A stretch of DNA of 64,000 nucleotides, taken from the NCBI GenBank assembly GCA_030762895.1, contig CM061062.1, positions 282,778,397 to 282,842,396 on the forward strand, given 5' to 3'. Numbering within the stretch: position 1 is the stretch's first letter; the number at the start of each line of letters is the position of its first letter. Shown piece after piece: positions 33,601-43,445 of the stretch. The position numbers were made by a program, and so were the translations under genes. Source of the stretch: Sophora flavescens (lineage: Eukaryota > Streptophyta > Magnoliopsida > Fabales > Fabaceae). Below the pieces are notes generated by a model that was given only the letters and a program-made list of their open reading frames with translations, ran no database searches and was not told the DNA's origin.

Positions 33601-36076
33601 ACTTTTACACCCTGAAATAACCTCTTATTTATGTTCTGGCCTCAAGGTTCATAATTGAGAACCTGGGACAGCCTTTTGAACCTTGTCCTTTATTATGTCC
33701 AGTTTTCCATTCAATATTGAATCTTTACCTAAAAATGAAGGGGGTTTGGGTCTTGGAAATTTGGTTTCTTAAAATAATGCCTTTGTGGCTAAATGGTTAT
33801 GGCACTTTCTATTAAAGACTATTTCATTTTTGCACCGAGTTATTCAGAGGAAGCTTGATTTAAATTGGAGTGAATTGGACGCTTACTCGCTTAGTTTATC
33901 TCTCAGGGTTATGATTCTTTCAAACCACCAGTTTCATTCAGTCTGGGTGATGGCACTTGTATCAATTTTTGGGTGGACACTTGACTTGGGTCAGAAATGT
34001 CTCATTCTTAGAGCTAAAATTCTGTGACGGGTGTCCAGCTTTTGCAATTCTTTGGTGCACTTTATTGGAGCAGGAGGCACATCTATAAGGACGATTCTTT
34101 GTCATTAAATCTTCTGTGGGATAAGATTATGTTTTTAGCCTCTCTGTGGTTATCTGCCACCCCTGTGGTTATCTGCCTAAGGGTGTTTCAAAGGTGTTGC
34201 CCCCTGACGTGCAAGGACATTGGGCAGCCCTGCTGCATTCTTAGTTTTTCTTTTCTGTTCTTTTTCCTTCCCTTTTTTTCCCCTCGTTTTAGAGGATACA
34301 TTATCTTCTCCCTTGTTGCACTTGTATTTTTCGTCTCTTCTCTTTCCCACTACAGTTTTGTTTTGAACACAAGATCAATCTTTATGCATGTTACTTAAAT
34401 GTTGCTGTACCAAAATACTGTACCACTTTCTCAAATTTGTTTCAACACATTATGACCATGCTATTTTGGTGTATTAAATGTTCTTCACTTTAACTATTTC
34501 CCTTCCTTATAAGAGGTTGTATTGATATTAATGTATCTAAATTCATTTCCAGTCCTTTTATCATAGTAATATACATTTTAGTGGCTGATTTCAGCTTTAC
34601 TACAGAAGTGTTTTAAGTTGAGCATTCTTCATCTCTGATTCCATTCTTATCTGTGAACCTTTCATGTCTTGCAGGCATTTTCTTTTGTGCCTGTATGGAA
34701 CAGTTATCATTGGCTTGATTCTTGCTGGAAGATTAAAAGAATTAAAAGTTGTCTATATTCTAACAGGTAACAGAAATTTGCAAGTAATATATATCAAAAT
34801 TAAGTTTGTTTCTTATGCTCATTGAGACTTCTCTCCTTATCTTAATTTTGCAGTTTATTATGGAATAGAAAATTCATTTTTCGATTTAGCTCCTCATGTT
34901 GTACAGGTGAGGGATTTATTTAATTTTCTGTGGCTACTTATTGATATGCATTCCTGTTTTTATTTCATACTTTCCATTTTAGTGGTTAATGATCTTTTGT
35001 TATCATGCAGTGGTTGTTGGGATCCTACAATACTCAGATCCTTCTTATGGTGTTCCTTGCAATTGTTGGAATGCTGTTGGTCGGTTTCTTTGGTTACCAT
35101 GCAAATCTTTGCCTTAGCAACACTACCACTAATGAGGTACTTTCTAACACGTGACCTTGAAACTATTATGGAAGTAAATTTTTTATAAATTATAAGGAGC
35201 CAGGAAGTGGCATGGAATCCTGTTTCTTTGGTCATGTGACGAGAAAGATATTTGCAGATAAATTGACAGCTTTGTTAGTGATTTTAAGTTTTCATCCTTC
35301 TGCAACCTGATGGGTAGTGCTTTATAGGATAAATCTATCCTTGGGTAGCACTAGAAGCGTAAAACATCTTATAGTTATTAGACAAAAACTATTTTGAGTG
35401 GCTCACTGGGTCTCTATGATCTTTGTTGTTTTATCTTTGCGAGAATATGACATTAGTTTTGATAAGTTCATTGTTTGTTCTGTCTGTTTATCTTTCCTTT
35501 TGTGTCTCCATTAGTCCATTTCCCAATAATAGCAGAACCCTTGCAGTCATCAAGCTGCACAAACTGGACAGGGTGAATTAAAAGAAAGTAGTTCAAATGT
35601 GGACACTTGATCCAGATGGAGTCACCTGTACAGTTTCTGCTGGTTTGTGAATGCAGAATTGTCCAAGTACCATTCAGGCATTCAGTAGTATTTTATCATT
35701 ATCCAATCTTTTTGTGTTTTATTTAGCTGTAAAATTGTATGCTTTTGAGAGGCACTGCTGATGTTCTGAAGCTCATTGAAGATTTCTTTGTGGATCACAG
35801 ACCTTTAAGTGGCAAGAGTACATGGACTGGCAAAGGAAAATAAAAGAAGCACAGACTAGTGCTGCAGCCCTAAGACAAAGTATCAGTGGATTGAGCATTG
35901 AAAAACAACCTTTGTTAAGCAAATGGAGGGCCTTCTTTCGAAGATCACCTCTAGAAGATGTGGTGGTTGTCAAGAATAATGTTTATGATAAAGGATTCAT
36001 CAACAATATTCAGGAGATTATTTCCCCTCTCTCAACAAGGAGGTCATTTACAAGAACCAAGTTGAAGTCCGGTTGA
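30671..36076 (+). CDS. DHHC-type protein S-acyltransferase (PAT17-like), ten exons, 392 residues
   Basis: Exons: 30671-30819, 30900-30993, 32696-32790, 32891-33058, 33141-33213, 33324-33376, 34675-34766, 34854-34906, 35011-35136, 35801-36076. All introns are GT-AG and phase is kept through every junction, giving 1179 nt including TGA. The enzyme transfers palmitate to cysteines of membrane-associated proteins. Visible: N-terminal membrane segment (WVLICHGLVSVVVVISFL), two more hydrophobic segments, the Cys-rich domain (CSTCK, HCSICDRCVARF) with catalytic DHHC at residues 187-190 (33193-33204), two downstream membrane segments, and the TTNE motif at the exon 9 end that matches the family TTxE. 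Length and the SDPGTV and EKECSTCK blocks resemble Arabidopsis PAT17. ATG 30671 was chosen because upstream in-frame codons lack ATG. It looks functional despite transposon debris in introns 2 and 6. Confidence 0.95.
31241..31897. mobile_element. MITE-like element in intron 2 of the acyltransferase gene
   Basis: Inverted ends TATGAAGCCTGGATACTT (left) and AAGTATCTAGACTTCATA (right) enclose text rich in GGATACG motifs. The flanks CTTGGCCAC (31232-31240) and CTTGACCCC (31898-31906) look like a diverged 9-bp target duplication, pointing to a Mutator-type MITE. It appears to have inserted into a SINE. Confidence 0.6.
31898..32046 (+). mobile_element. tRNA-derived SINE, 3' part, in intron 2
   Basis: CTTGACCCCTTAAGCAAG leads to the B box GGATTCGAATACTGG, then a body ending GGTGGAGATTAGGC and an A-rich end (CCCAAAAAAAG). 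Its 5' part seems to lie left of the MITE near 31210-31240. Remaining intron sequence 32047-32695 holds an AT-rich imperfect inverted stretch (about 32290-32490) but nothing recognisable. Confidence 0.5.
33770..34320 (+). pseudogene. Decayed L1-type LINE C-terminal remnant in intron 6
   Basis: Two adjacent frames read AKWLWHFLLKT with RVIQRKLDL and, after a stop, LWDKIMFLASLWLSAT. These resemble the W-rich C-terminal tail that follows reverse transcriptase in plant L1 elements. The stretch lies wholly between donor 33377 and acceptor 34674 of the acyltransferase gene, whose flanking exons join in phase without it. It is too degraded for precise limits. Confidence 0.55.
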
Positions 36077-36685
36077 GCATACTCCTAAGATATGTTTTTT
36101 CAAAGTTATTGAAGGCCTTGGTGCCTTTTTTTTTTTTGACATGGAAGACCTTGGTGCCTAGTTGCACATAAAATGAGTGGGTAACATGTCTGTATGATTA
36201 TTTAGATACCCAATAATTCGTTGTGAACACCAGAAATGTACTTATTTTTTTCTCCAGGACTAGTTGTAGAATGAGAATTGATTGTTAGATAGCCCCTTTT
36301 GTGTGCATTTTCTGATTCCTACTACAAAAAAGTAGAAGATATTCGCACTTAGTATGTGTTTATATTAACTTAATTTGTATTTAAAATATTTAATTAAAAG
36401 TTTTACGAGAAATCTTTTGAAAAAAAGTAAGTGATTATTTTTTAAATAATAATCCTTTAACATTCTCTTATTACATTTACAGGAGTTAAAATTTGGACAA
36501 AACTTATGTATATGTTATGTTTTCATTAATGAGATGTTACAAATGTTTTATTGTCATTGGAAAATAACAACTATTATTTCCATAGAATTACTCAAGTCTT
36601 GTTTAGAAAATCCACCGATGGGTTTGAAGTTTGAAAACACCCTTTTTTTTTTCCTATCCTGTTAGTTTGCAAGTTAAATAAGAAC
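36077..36685 (+). other. 3' flank of the acyltransferase gene
   Basis: AT-rich sequence with no coding content. AATAAA-like signals are weak. It should hold the 3' UTR and terminator region of the gene ending at 36076. Confidence 0.4.
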
Positions 36686-36693
36686 AAAAAATA

Positions 36694-36863
36694 GGATCAG
36701 GATTCGCTCCTGTCGTTGGACCGTCCAGTGGCAGGCTTCCACCATTGGATTCGGGTGGATGGAGGAGGGCTGGATGGATTCTTGTGATCTCCATCATAAC
36801 AGTCGTTGGATGGAGGTTGGAGGGGCGCTGGATGGACTCCCAGCAGGAACAAATCCGAGTTCC
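36694..36863. mobile_element. Short hAT-like MITE (170 bp) with 8-bp target duplication
   Basis: Flanked on both sides by AAAAAATA (36686-36693 and 36864-36871). Ends are imperfect inverted repeats: GGATCAGGATTCGCTCCTG on the left and, reverse-complemented, GGAACTCGGATTTGTTCCTG on the right. The inside is GC-rich with repeated TGGATGGA. The target is A-rich, so the duplication alone is weak evidence, but with the inverted ends it is convincing. Confidence 0.6.
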
Positions 36864-36953
36864 AAAAAATAGTAGGGTGTTAGTTATTTATTTATTTATT
36901 TTTTGTCCGATTTTATCCATATGATTATGTATGATTATCAACTATCAGATTGT

Positions 36954-37044
36954 TTGGGGGGTGTGGTAGCTCAAGTGATAAGAGTTAAGGGTTTAAGGTG
37001 TTGGAGGTCCAAGATTCAAACCCTAACAAATGAAAAAAAAAATT
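36954..37044 (+). mobile_element. tRNA-derived SINE
   Basis: GTGGTAGCTCAAGTGATAAG is a clear A-box region and GGTCCAAGATTCAAACCC a clear B box, 35 bases apart, followed by an A-rich tail (GAAAAAAAAAATTAA). The layout is that of a young-looking plant SINE. It cannot be a tRNA gene because the stem pairings and anticodon arm are absent. Confidence 0.65.
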
Positions 37045-37468
37045 AACTAACATACTAACATTTACCTATAAAAAAGAACATTGTTCAAAAGTTTTTACAA
37101 TTTTATTCCATTCAATAATCACCCTTGAATCTAACTGAATTTTTCAAAATTGACAATTTTTTAGCATTACACATGACAATAAAAATATATATTTTTATTA
37201 GACGGGGTCAGTTATATTGATAAAAAAAATTATAAATCGAATGTATTTTTTAATTATTGAGATTATGCAATGAAAAATATAACCCAATAATTTTTAATAT
37301 ACTTTTTATATAAATTTTATTAATGGTTTTTTTTATCTTTTAACATAATACAATAGTAATTAAAAAAGAAGATAAATTTGACTCTACGAGTCACCTTATT
37401 ATACTTTTTAAAGGGGGAGTGAAAAGTAAAGGATAAATACTTAATATAATTTTACATAAATATTATCA
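37045..37468. other. AT-rich spacer
   Basis: No coding frames, no inverted termini and no known repeat recognised. Ends at the target duplication of the Mutator-like element. Confidence 0.4.
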
Positions 37469-37730
37469 ATGAAATTTGAGTAAATAGCCAATTTGGTCCC
37501 TGAAACTGTGAGATCGTGTCAATTTGGTCCCTCAAATTAACGAAATTGCAAAAAGGTCCCTGAAACTGTCAAACGTTGATTAAGTTGGTCCCTCCGTTAG
37601 GCAGGGTTACTTGACGCCGTTAATGGCGCTGACGTGGCACGTTAAGTGTCCATGTGGCATGACAGTTGTACCACAGTTTCAGGGACCAATCTGACACTAA
37701 ATTTCAGGGACCAAATTGACACTGAAAGGA

Positions 37731-37973
37731 CTAAAAACCTCTCTTCTTCTTCCTTCGGCTGTCTTCTTCCATCTTCTTTTGCTTCACCTTTCTGATCACC
37801 TCATACTGAAATTCAGCCAATGTCATTGTTTCCTCACCGGTCTTATTCCTCTTCGGCTTGGACCTCTCCAACACCTCCCCAACCGTACGCATCCTCTTCC
37901 TCAAACCCCTACTTCTCAACCTCCCACCACCCCATTCAGCAAAACCTCCCCCTTCCCTCACCCCGCATGCCAT
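37731..37973 (-). CDS. Lys/Arg-rich reading frame within the left TIR of the MULE
   Basis: The frame includes MRTVGEVLERSKPKRNKTG, an acidic-basic helix-like stretch (MTLAEFQYEVIRKVKQKK) and the tail RRKKKRGF, and reads toward the element's end. The same frame exists in the right TIR (39428-39649, plus) with almost no amino-acid change. A short Lys-rich C terminus could act as a nuclear signal. I do not recognise the family. It may be the 3' exon of a gene captured into the TIR, or chance coding capacity kept by recent duplication. Confidence 0.35.
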   Translation of the reverse strand: MACGVREGGGFAEWGGGRLRSRGLRKRMRTVGEVLERSKPKRNKTGEETMTLAEFQYEVIRKVKQKKMEEDSRRKKKRGF

Positions 37974-38118
37974 GGAAAATCAAAAAAATGAACTAGAGTG
38001 GGAAAAAAAAATAGGGTTCATTTCTATTGGATGAATGGCAGAGGCTTCAGCTTGGTCTTAGAAGCTTGTTGTGGATTTATTTGTCCAAGTCTTTCTCAAT
38101 CCATTGGAAGATAAGGAA

Positions 38119-38292
38119 ATGGCCAAACCAGTTTTTCATTCACATCTACTCCTTTTAATTTTGTTTCTTGCCATCCATATTTCGGAATCGTTACAATTTT
38201 CTCGGTCTCGGACACTTGTGAAAGTCCGAACCTTCTTGGCTACCCTTCACTCTAGGCGGCTTAAACAAGCAACACAGACATCGCAACATTGA
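38119..38292 (+). CDS. Signal-peptide-like short frame inside the MULE
   Basis: MAKPVFHSHLLLLILFLAIH is followed by ISES, the form of a secretory signal peptide, then a basic segment ending at a stop (38290-38292). An upstream in-frame Met is at about 38071. It lies just ahead of the frame at 38306, and the two could be parts of one gene whose splicing or frame is damaged. No family recognised. Confidence 0.3.
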   Translation: MAKPVFHSHLLLLILFLAIHISESLQFSRSRTLVKVRTFLATLHSRRLKQATQTSQH

Positions 38293-38305
38293 ACCTACCC
38301 CATAT

Positions 38306-38887
38306 TTGACACTAGTCTGCTATGAGGACAACTTGACACAGCTGCATGTTGTTGGCAACAATGAGTTTACTGGGATGCTTTTGAGTAATTTTTCATGCAA
38401 TGATGATCTCCATTTTGTAAAACCAAAGACCAGGGTTGTGTTGTATGCTAGCTACTGTTTATCAAGTGAGGACCTAGACCAGCACCCTTCCAACTTCTGC
38501 AACAATGAGGCTCTGGCAGTGAATTTAATACCCCATCAAGAGAAGAATAAAAAAACTACAAGGTTCAGTTTCACATTGGAGCATGTTATCAGCCAGGTTC
38601 AGTTACATAATAAAGATGAAGTGAAAACACCTACAAGGTCCACATTGGAGCAAGTCATCAGCCAGGTTTATGTTAAAGATGAAGTGAAAACACCTCCAAG
38701 GTCCTTAATGGAGCATATCATGAAAAGGGTTCCAGACAAACATGCAGTGACAACACTAACAAGATCCATAAAGGAGAATGTCATGAGCCGGGTACATAAC
38801 AACCATGTTGTGAGGACACCTACAAGGTCCATAATAGAACATGTATCATCTGTTAACACAAAGAAAACTACTCACAGATGCAAGTAA
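38306..38887 (+). CDS. Repeat-containing protein frame carried by the MULE, function unknown
   Basis: The frame of about 190 codons has no ATG at its very start, so it is probably an exon or a truncated gene. The first part (LVCYEDNLTQLHV, NFSCNDDL) loosely recalls the Cys-containing extracellular domain of WAK/LRK10-like receptors, but this is weak. From about 38550 to 38870 it consists of five imperfect repeats of about 22 residues: TRSTLEQVISQV, PRSLMEHIMKRV, TRSIKENVMSRV and TRSIIEHV are the cores, separated by basic/acidic linkers such as KDEVKTP. The frame stays open through all repeats, so it may have been under selection recently. It lies between the MULE TIRs and has no counterpart elsewhere in the window. 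Confidence 0.45.
   Translation: MTLVCYEDNLTQLHVVGNNEFTGMLLSNFSCNDDLHFVKPKTRVVLYASYCLSSEDLDQHPSNFCNNEALAVNLIPHQEKNKKTTRFSFTLEHVISQVQLHNKDEVKTPTRSTLEQVISQVYVKDEVKTPPRSLMEHIMKRVPDKHAVTTLTRSIKENVMSRVHNNHVVRTPTRSIIEHVSSVNTKKTTHRCK
38550..38865 (+). repeat. Five-copy, about 66-bp coding tandem repeat
   Basis: Blocks of the type ACAAGGTCCA followed by a GAGCA-T/A-RTCAT core and GARGTGAAAACACC linkers recur with about 66-bp spacing. The length is a multiple of three, so the frame is preserved. Divergence between units is uneven, with units 1-3 most alike. Confidence 0.75.
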
Positions 38888-39169
38888 ATACACAAATCCT
38901 TTGTCTTGTTGGTATACCAAGTTTAACTACATGCAAATTGGGATTATCTCGTTTTTTGTTTTATGGTTCATTAGGATAAGAAACGTGAATCGGTAGTGTG
39001 GTTTTCTCGTCTGTCTGACTGTAGAAATATCAACATATACAGAAAATTTTGAATTTAGAGTTGAAGAAAATTCTGGACTCATTGCTAGAGTAGACTATAT
39101 CAATTTAAACAGGCGACACATTTATTGTGGTGAAGTGCAGAAGATATCAAAGAAACCAGGAAAATAGAA

Positions 39170-39275
39170 AATGTCATTCAATCTCTAGCATGATTTCTGT
39201 TGAAAATGATATTTTCTTTAGTACATTTAATCTCTAGCATGATTTCTGTTGAAAATGATATTTTGAGTATGTGGT
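39170..39275 (+). repeat. Short direct duplication inside the MULE
   Basis: A block of about 42 bp containing CTCTAGCATGATTTCTGTTG and AAAATGATATTTT occurs twice, starting at about 39179 and 39230. The copies are almost identical. Confidence 0.8.
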
Positions 39276-39427
39276 CACCTATCCACAGAATAGGATATGT
39301 TACAGAAATCCAGATGCAAAACTTCATTCCGGAAGTATACATAAAAATTCTAGCATGTTTTCATACTCACATTTGCTTATTGCATGATATTTTTCCTCTG
39401 TTGTAACTAGATAGTTTTGTCATTGTT

Positions 39428-39649
39428 TTGTATCATTTTGCTGAATGGGGTGGTGGGAGGTTGAGAAGTAGGGGTTTGAGGAAGATGATGCGTACGGTTG
39501 GGGAGGTGTTGGAGAGGTCCAAGCCGAAGAGGAATAAGACCGGTGAGGAAACAATGACATTGGCTGAATTTCAGTATGAGGTGATCAGAAAGGTGAAGCA
39601 AAAGAAGATGGAAGAAGACAGCCGAAGGAAGAAGAAGAGAGGTTTTTAG
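39428..39649 (+). CDS. Lys/Arg-rich reading frame within the right TIR of the MULE
   Basis: Mirror copy of the frame at 37731-37973: GGGRLRSRGLRK, VGEVLERSKPKRNKTGEE and the C terminus RRKKKRGF are shared. Only one substitution (R to M) is visible in the overlap apart from the junction end. It reads from inside the element outward. Confidence 0.35.
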   Translation: MYHFAEWGGGRLRSRGLRKMMRTVGEVLERSKPKRNKTGEETMTLAEFQYEVIRKVKQKKMEEDSRRKKKRGF

Positions 39650-39911
39650 TCCTTTGAGTGTCAATTTGGTCCCTGAAATTTAGTGTTAGATTGGTCCCTG
39701 AAACTGTGGTACAGCTGTCATGCCACGTGGGCACTTAACGTGCCACGTCAGCACCATTAACGGCGTCAAGTAACCCTGCCTAACGGAGGGACCAACTTGA
39801 TCAACGTTTGACAGTTTCAGGGACCTTTTTGCAATTTCGTTAATTTGAGGGACTAAATTGACACGATCTAACAGTTTCAGGGACCAAATTGGCTATTTAC
39901 TCATGAAATTT

Positions 39912-40158
39912 TCATTCAAAGGTTTGGTAGTAACGAAAGAAATAAGAGAGAAAAGAGAATGAGTAAAAAATAAATAGACTTTTATGTTGTTTGGAATGAA
40001 AGAAGTAGGAAACAAATAGAGGAGAAAAGATTTTAAATTTTTTGGTAAAGATATATTTGCCCTAAGTAATATACGTGTATATTAAAAAATTAAAATGGTA
40101 AACTTGTCTTTTCAAACGCTGTCCCTTCTCTCTCCAATTTTCTCGCCTGAAATGGGGT
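39912..40158. other. Spacer between two Mutator-like elements
   Basis: AT-rich, purine-rich sequence with no coding content. Its last bases (GATTTTT, 40159-40165) are the target site of the next element. Confidence 0.4.
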
Positions 40159-40165
40159 GATTTTT

Positions 40166-42111
40166 GACTTTTTGACCAAACTGGCCTTTTAGAAATTATT
40201 TACCAGTTTAGGGTTATTCTGAAACTATTTATCAATGGAGGATCGTGTTGGACACGTGGCATATTTTATTTTATTTCAATCTGACAAGTCAAAGGCGCCA
40301 CTGCAGATGACGCCTTTAAAGACGCCACTGCAGATGACGTACCGCTGATTAAAAAAAAAGCAAAAAGTGGCCCCCACCCCAATCCCCCCCCCCCCCGCGA
40401 ATCCCCCAATTCCCTATTCCCTTCAAACGTCCCCCCACCCCCTAATTCCCTACAAATATAAGCCCCCTATTACCAATAACAAAAAAATTATCATGGTAGT
40501 ATAAAAAAATTTACCTTATAAGAATTAAAATAAAGTCACATGCAATTTTAAAGTATAGAAAGTAACGATGACATTAATGATAAAGTATCTATTAAAGACA
40601 ACGAGATACAATATAAAAATACCAGTAATAACGAGTAGCAAATAATATCACAGGAGGTATAAAAAAAATAATAGCAATAACAATTTACACCCATAAATAT
40701 TCATCAGTTATTACAGTAGTACAAAAAAATTTACCTTATAAGAATTAAAATAAAGTCACATGCAATTTTAAAGGAACACCGTTACAAAAAAAATATATTA
40801 TAAGTATAGGGAGTCACGATGACATTAATGATAAAGTATCTATTTAAAACAACAAAATACAATATAAAAATACCTTAATAACAGGTAACAAATAATATCA
40901 CAAGTAGTAAATAAAATTTGTTTCTAAGATATAACTTTAAAGTGTTTGGTCTGGTTTAGGTTTTTATATTGGTTCATTAAAAAAAAAAGGTTTTTATATT
41001 GGTTTGAAGCTTGCCCGGTAGTTTATCAGGTTTGGCCAATATTCTATTTTTGGCTTGGATTTCATATTGTTGTCTTTTGACGTTAAAGTGCATTAGTAAG
41101 AAATTTTATTTACTATTTGTGATATTATTTGTTATCTGTTATTAAGGTATTTTTTTATTATCTGTTGTTTTAAATAGATACTTTATCATTAATGTAATCT
41201 TTACTCTCTATACTTATAGTATACTTTTTTTTGTAGCGGTATTCCTTTAAAATTGCATGTGACTGTGTTTTAATTCTTATAAGATAAATTTTTTTAATAC
41301 TGTAATAATTGATGAATATTTATTGGTGTAAATTGTTATTGCTATAATTATTTTTTATGCCTCCTGTGATATTATTTGCTACTCGTTATTACGGGTTTTT
41401 TATATTGCATTTTGTTGTTTTAAATAGATACTTTATCATTAATGTCATCATGACTCCCTATACTTATAATATTTTTTTTGTAGCTGTGTTCCTTTAAAAT
41501 TGCATGTGACTTTATTTTAATTCTTATAAGGTAAATTTTTTTGTACTATTGTAATAACTGATGAATATTTATGGGTGTAAATTGTTATTGTTATTATTTT
41601 TTTTTATGCATCCTGTGATATTATTTGCTACTCGTTATTACTGGTATTTTTATATTGCATCTTGTTATCTTTAATAGATACTTTATCATTAATGTCATCG
41701 TTACTTTCTATACTTTAAAATTATATGTGAATTTATTTTAATTATTATAAGATAAATTTTTTTATACTATCGTAATAATTTTTTTGTTATTGGTAAAAGG
41801 GGGCTTATATTTGTAGGGAATTGGGGGGTGGAGGGACGTTTGAAGGGAATAGGGAATTTGGGGGGGGGGGGATTGGGGTGGGGGATACTGGCGCCTCCAC
41901 TTTTTGCTTTTTTTTTTAATTTTAATTAGGGGTACGTCAACTGTAGTGACGTCTTTAAAGGCGTCATCTGCAGTGGCATTTTTGACTTGTCAGATTGAAA
42001 TAAAATAAAATATGTCACGTGTCCAAAACGACCCCCCATTAGTAAATAGTTTCAAAATAACCCTAAACTGGTAAATAGTTTCTAAAAGGAACCCAGTTTG
42101 GTCAAAAAGCC
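40166..42111. mobile_element. Giant hairpin Mutator-like element, copy 1
   Basis: Ends GACTTTTTGACCAAACTGG and (reverse-complemented right end) GGCTTTTTGACCAAACTGG. Almost the whole element is an inverted repeat: arms of roughly 750 bp (left) and 1 kb (right) around about 180 bp of unique centre near 40915-41095. The arms contain tandem units of about 250 bp (TTACCTTATAAGAATTAAAA recurs), two in the left and three in the right arm. The flanks GATTTTT and GATTTTTTT look like an imperfect duplication. GC-rich motifs GGCGCCACTGCAGATGACGCC-like and a C run (40387-40397) mirrored by a G run (41863-41874) lie near the ends. It has no transposase. Copy 2 is at 54888-56813. Confidence 0.85.
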
Positions 42112-42120
42112 GATTTTTTT

Positions 42121-42655
42121 TATCCATGGGTCCCACAAAAGTTTTCTATCTGCTCTCAATTTTAGTTTGAACCAAACGAAAGAAATGTATGTTTTCTATC
42201 ATGGTTCTCACTCTCACGATTCTTTCTCGTCAAAATCTATCGATCCAAACAATACGTAACAGAATTTTAAGTCGAGCACCAATATTTACTACAAGACGAA
42301 ATTTTGTGAAAACAACTTTAAATATTATGTGGCATAGGAGATCCACTTAAAATGTGATATAAGAACTCAAAATGGATTGTTTAAATACTTATGGCTTGTT
42401 TGTTTTAAATTCTCATCAACACAAATGGGCTAATTTTTCCGTTCAAAGTTTCGTTCATCAAAAATATCAATTTTGAGCTTATGGAAAAATTACATTCGGA
42501 TGGTACATTTTCCGTTTGCGACATAAACAATATGAACCAAACATGCTTATAGTAATGGAGATGCTCTTGGGTTGTAAAATTTCCCAACTCAAAATTATGG
42601 CCCACTTAAGCAGAATAATACTTGGTCTCTAGTGGTTTTTCATTTTTCCTCGGAC
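42121..42655. other. Spacer
   Basis: AT-rich text without coding frames or known repeats. It may include remains of an older element into which copy 1 inserted, because both flanks share CGAAAGAAA/TTTCTTTCG-like words, but this is not firm. Confidence 0.35.
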
Positions 42656-42663
42656 AAAACACC

Positions 42664-43445
42664 TAGGGGTGTTCATCAACCGATCAAAACCAATTCAAAC
42701 CGCAAAAACCGAACCGAAAAAACCGAAAACCGAAAAAACCGAAAACCGAAAAAACCGCAATTTTTTATTGGATTGGATCGGATTTTGGATCCTATAGTGA
42801 AATCCAATCCAATCCAAACCGATCTATTATATACACATACCATTCTTTTTAAAATTATAGTATTACTCATACTTAAACATTATTCTTCGTACCTTTATAT
42901 CCCTCATTTTCTTTAATATTTTTGTTAGAATGACATATATAAGACTATTTAGAATAAATATTAATGTCTTGAAATTATATTTTACTAAACGTTTTGATGC
43001 ATAACATATATATATTTGATTGAGTAATTATGAAAAATAGGAAAACAATTAAGTAAATTTGAAAAATAATTGGCTACAATTTATTTGTAGCCGATTCAAG
43101 GAAAAAAAAATATGATAAGTTGGAGTAGATATAGAGAATTAATATAAAAGAATGTGTTAAAAAATATCAATAATTTTTTCTTCTTAAACTCCCAAATTAA
43201 AACAAAAATTATCTTTTACTACTATTAAATAAGTAGAAAGGACACTTGACATTAGAAAAAAAAAATAAAGTATGACAAAAACCGAATTATCCAATCCAAT
43301 CCAAACCGCATTTGATTGGATTGGATTGGATCGGATTTTTTTAAGGAAGCAAACCGATCGAATCCAAATCTCACGATGTTTTCATCATTGGATCGGATGA
43401 CTTTTTAGCACAAAACCGATCCAATCCAATCCAAGAACACCCCTA
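42664..43445. mobile_element. hAT-like non-autonomous element (782 bp)
   Basis: Perfect 8-bp duplication AAAACACC (42656-42663 and 43446-43453) and inverted ends TAGGGGTGTTC/GAACACCCCTA. Inside each end lie many copies of AACCGAAAA, CCGATC and CCAATCC in inverted orientation, so the arms can pair; the middle is AT-rich. No transposase. Such CCGAA-rich elements are common in plant genomes. Confidence 0.88.

Larger units (their letters stand above)
37478..39902. mobile_element. Mutator-like element (MULE) with long TIRs, 9-bp duplication and internal reading frames
   Basis: Flanked by a perfect 9-bp duplication ATGAAATTT (37469-37477 and 39903-39911), the Mutator hallmark. It begins GAGTAAATAGCCAATTTGG and ends with the reverse complement. 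Terminal inverted repeats are about 465 bp each (37478-37942 and 39438-39902) and nearly identical by eye, so insertion is recent. No transposase is present. The middle (38071-38887) has two plus-strand reading frames not seen elsewhere in the window, so this may be a Pack-MULE carrying captured host sequence. The outer parts of the TIRs consist of short direct and inverted copies of GGTCCCTGAAACTG. Confidence 0.92.

Noticed and set aside
33785..34398. Two open frames in intron 6 as possible extra exons of the acyltransferase gene
   Set aside because: Exons on either side join in phase to a conserved tryptophan without them, and their protein resembles a LINE tail.
34907..35188. Open frame overlapping exon 9 of the acyltransferase gene
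   Set aside because: It is intron read-through in another frame; the spliced frame gives the family motifs.
36954..37044. Functional tRNA gene suggested by A and B boxes
   Set aside because: The sequence does not form acceptor and anticodon stems and ends in an A-rich tail, so SINE is the better call. The same reasoning applies at 30320, 49468 and 58143.
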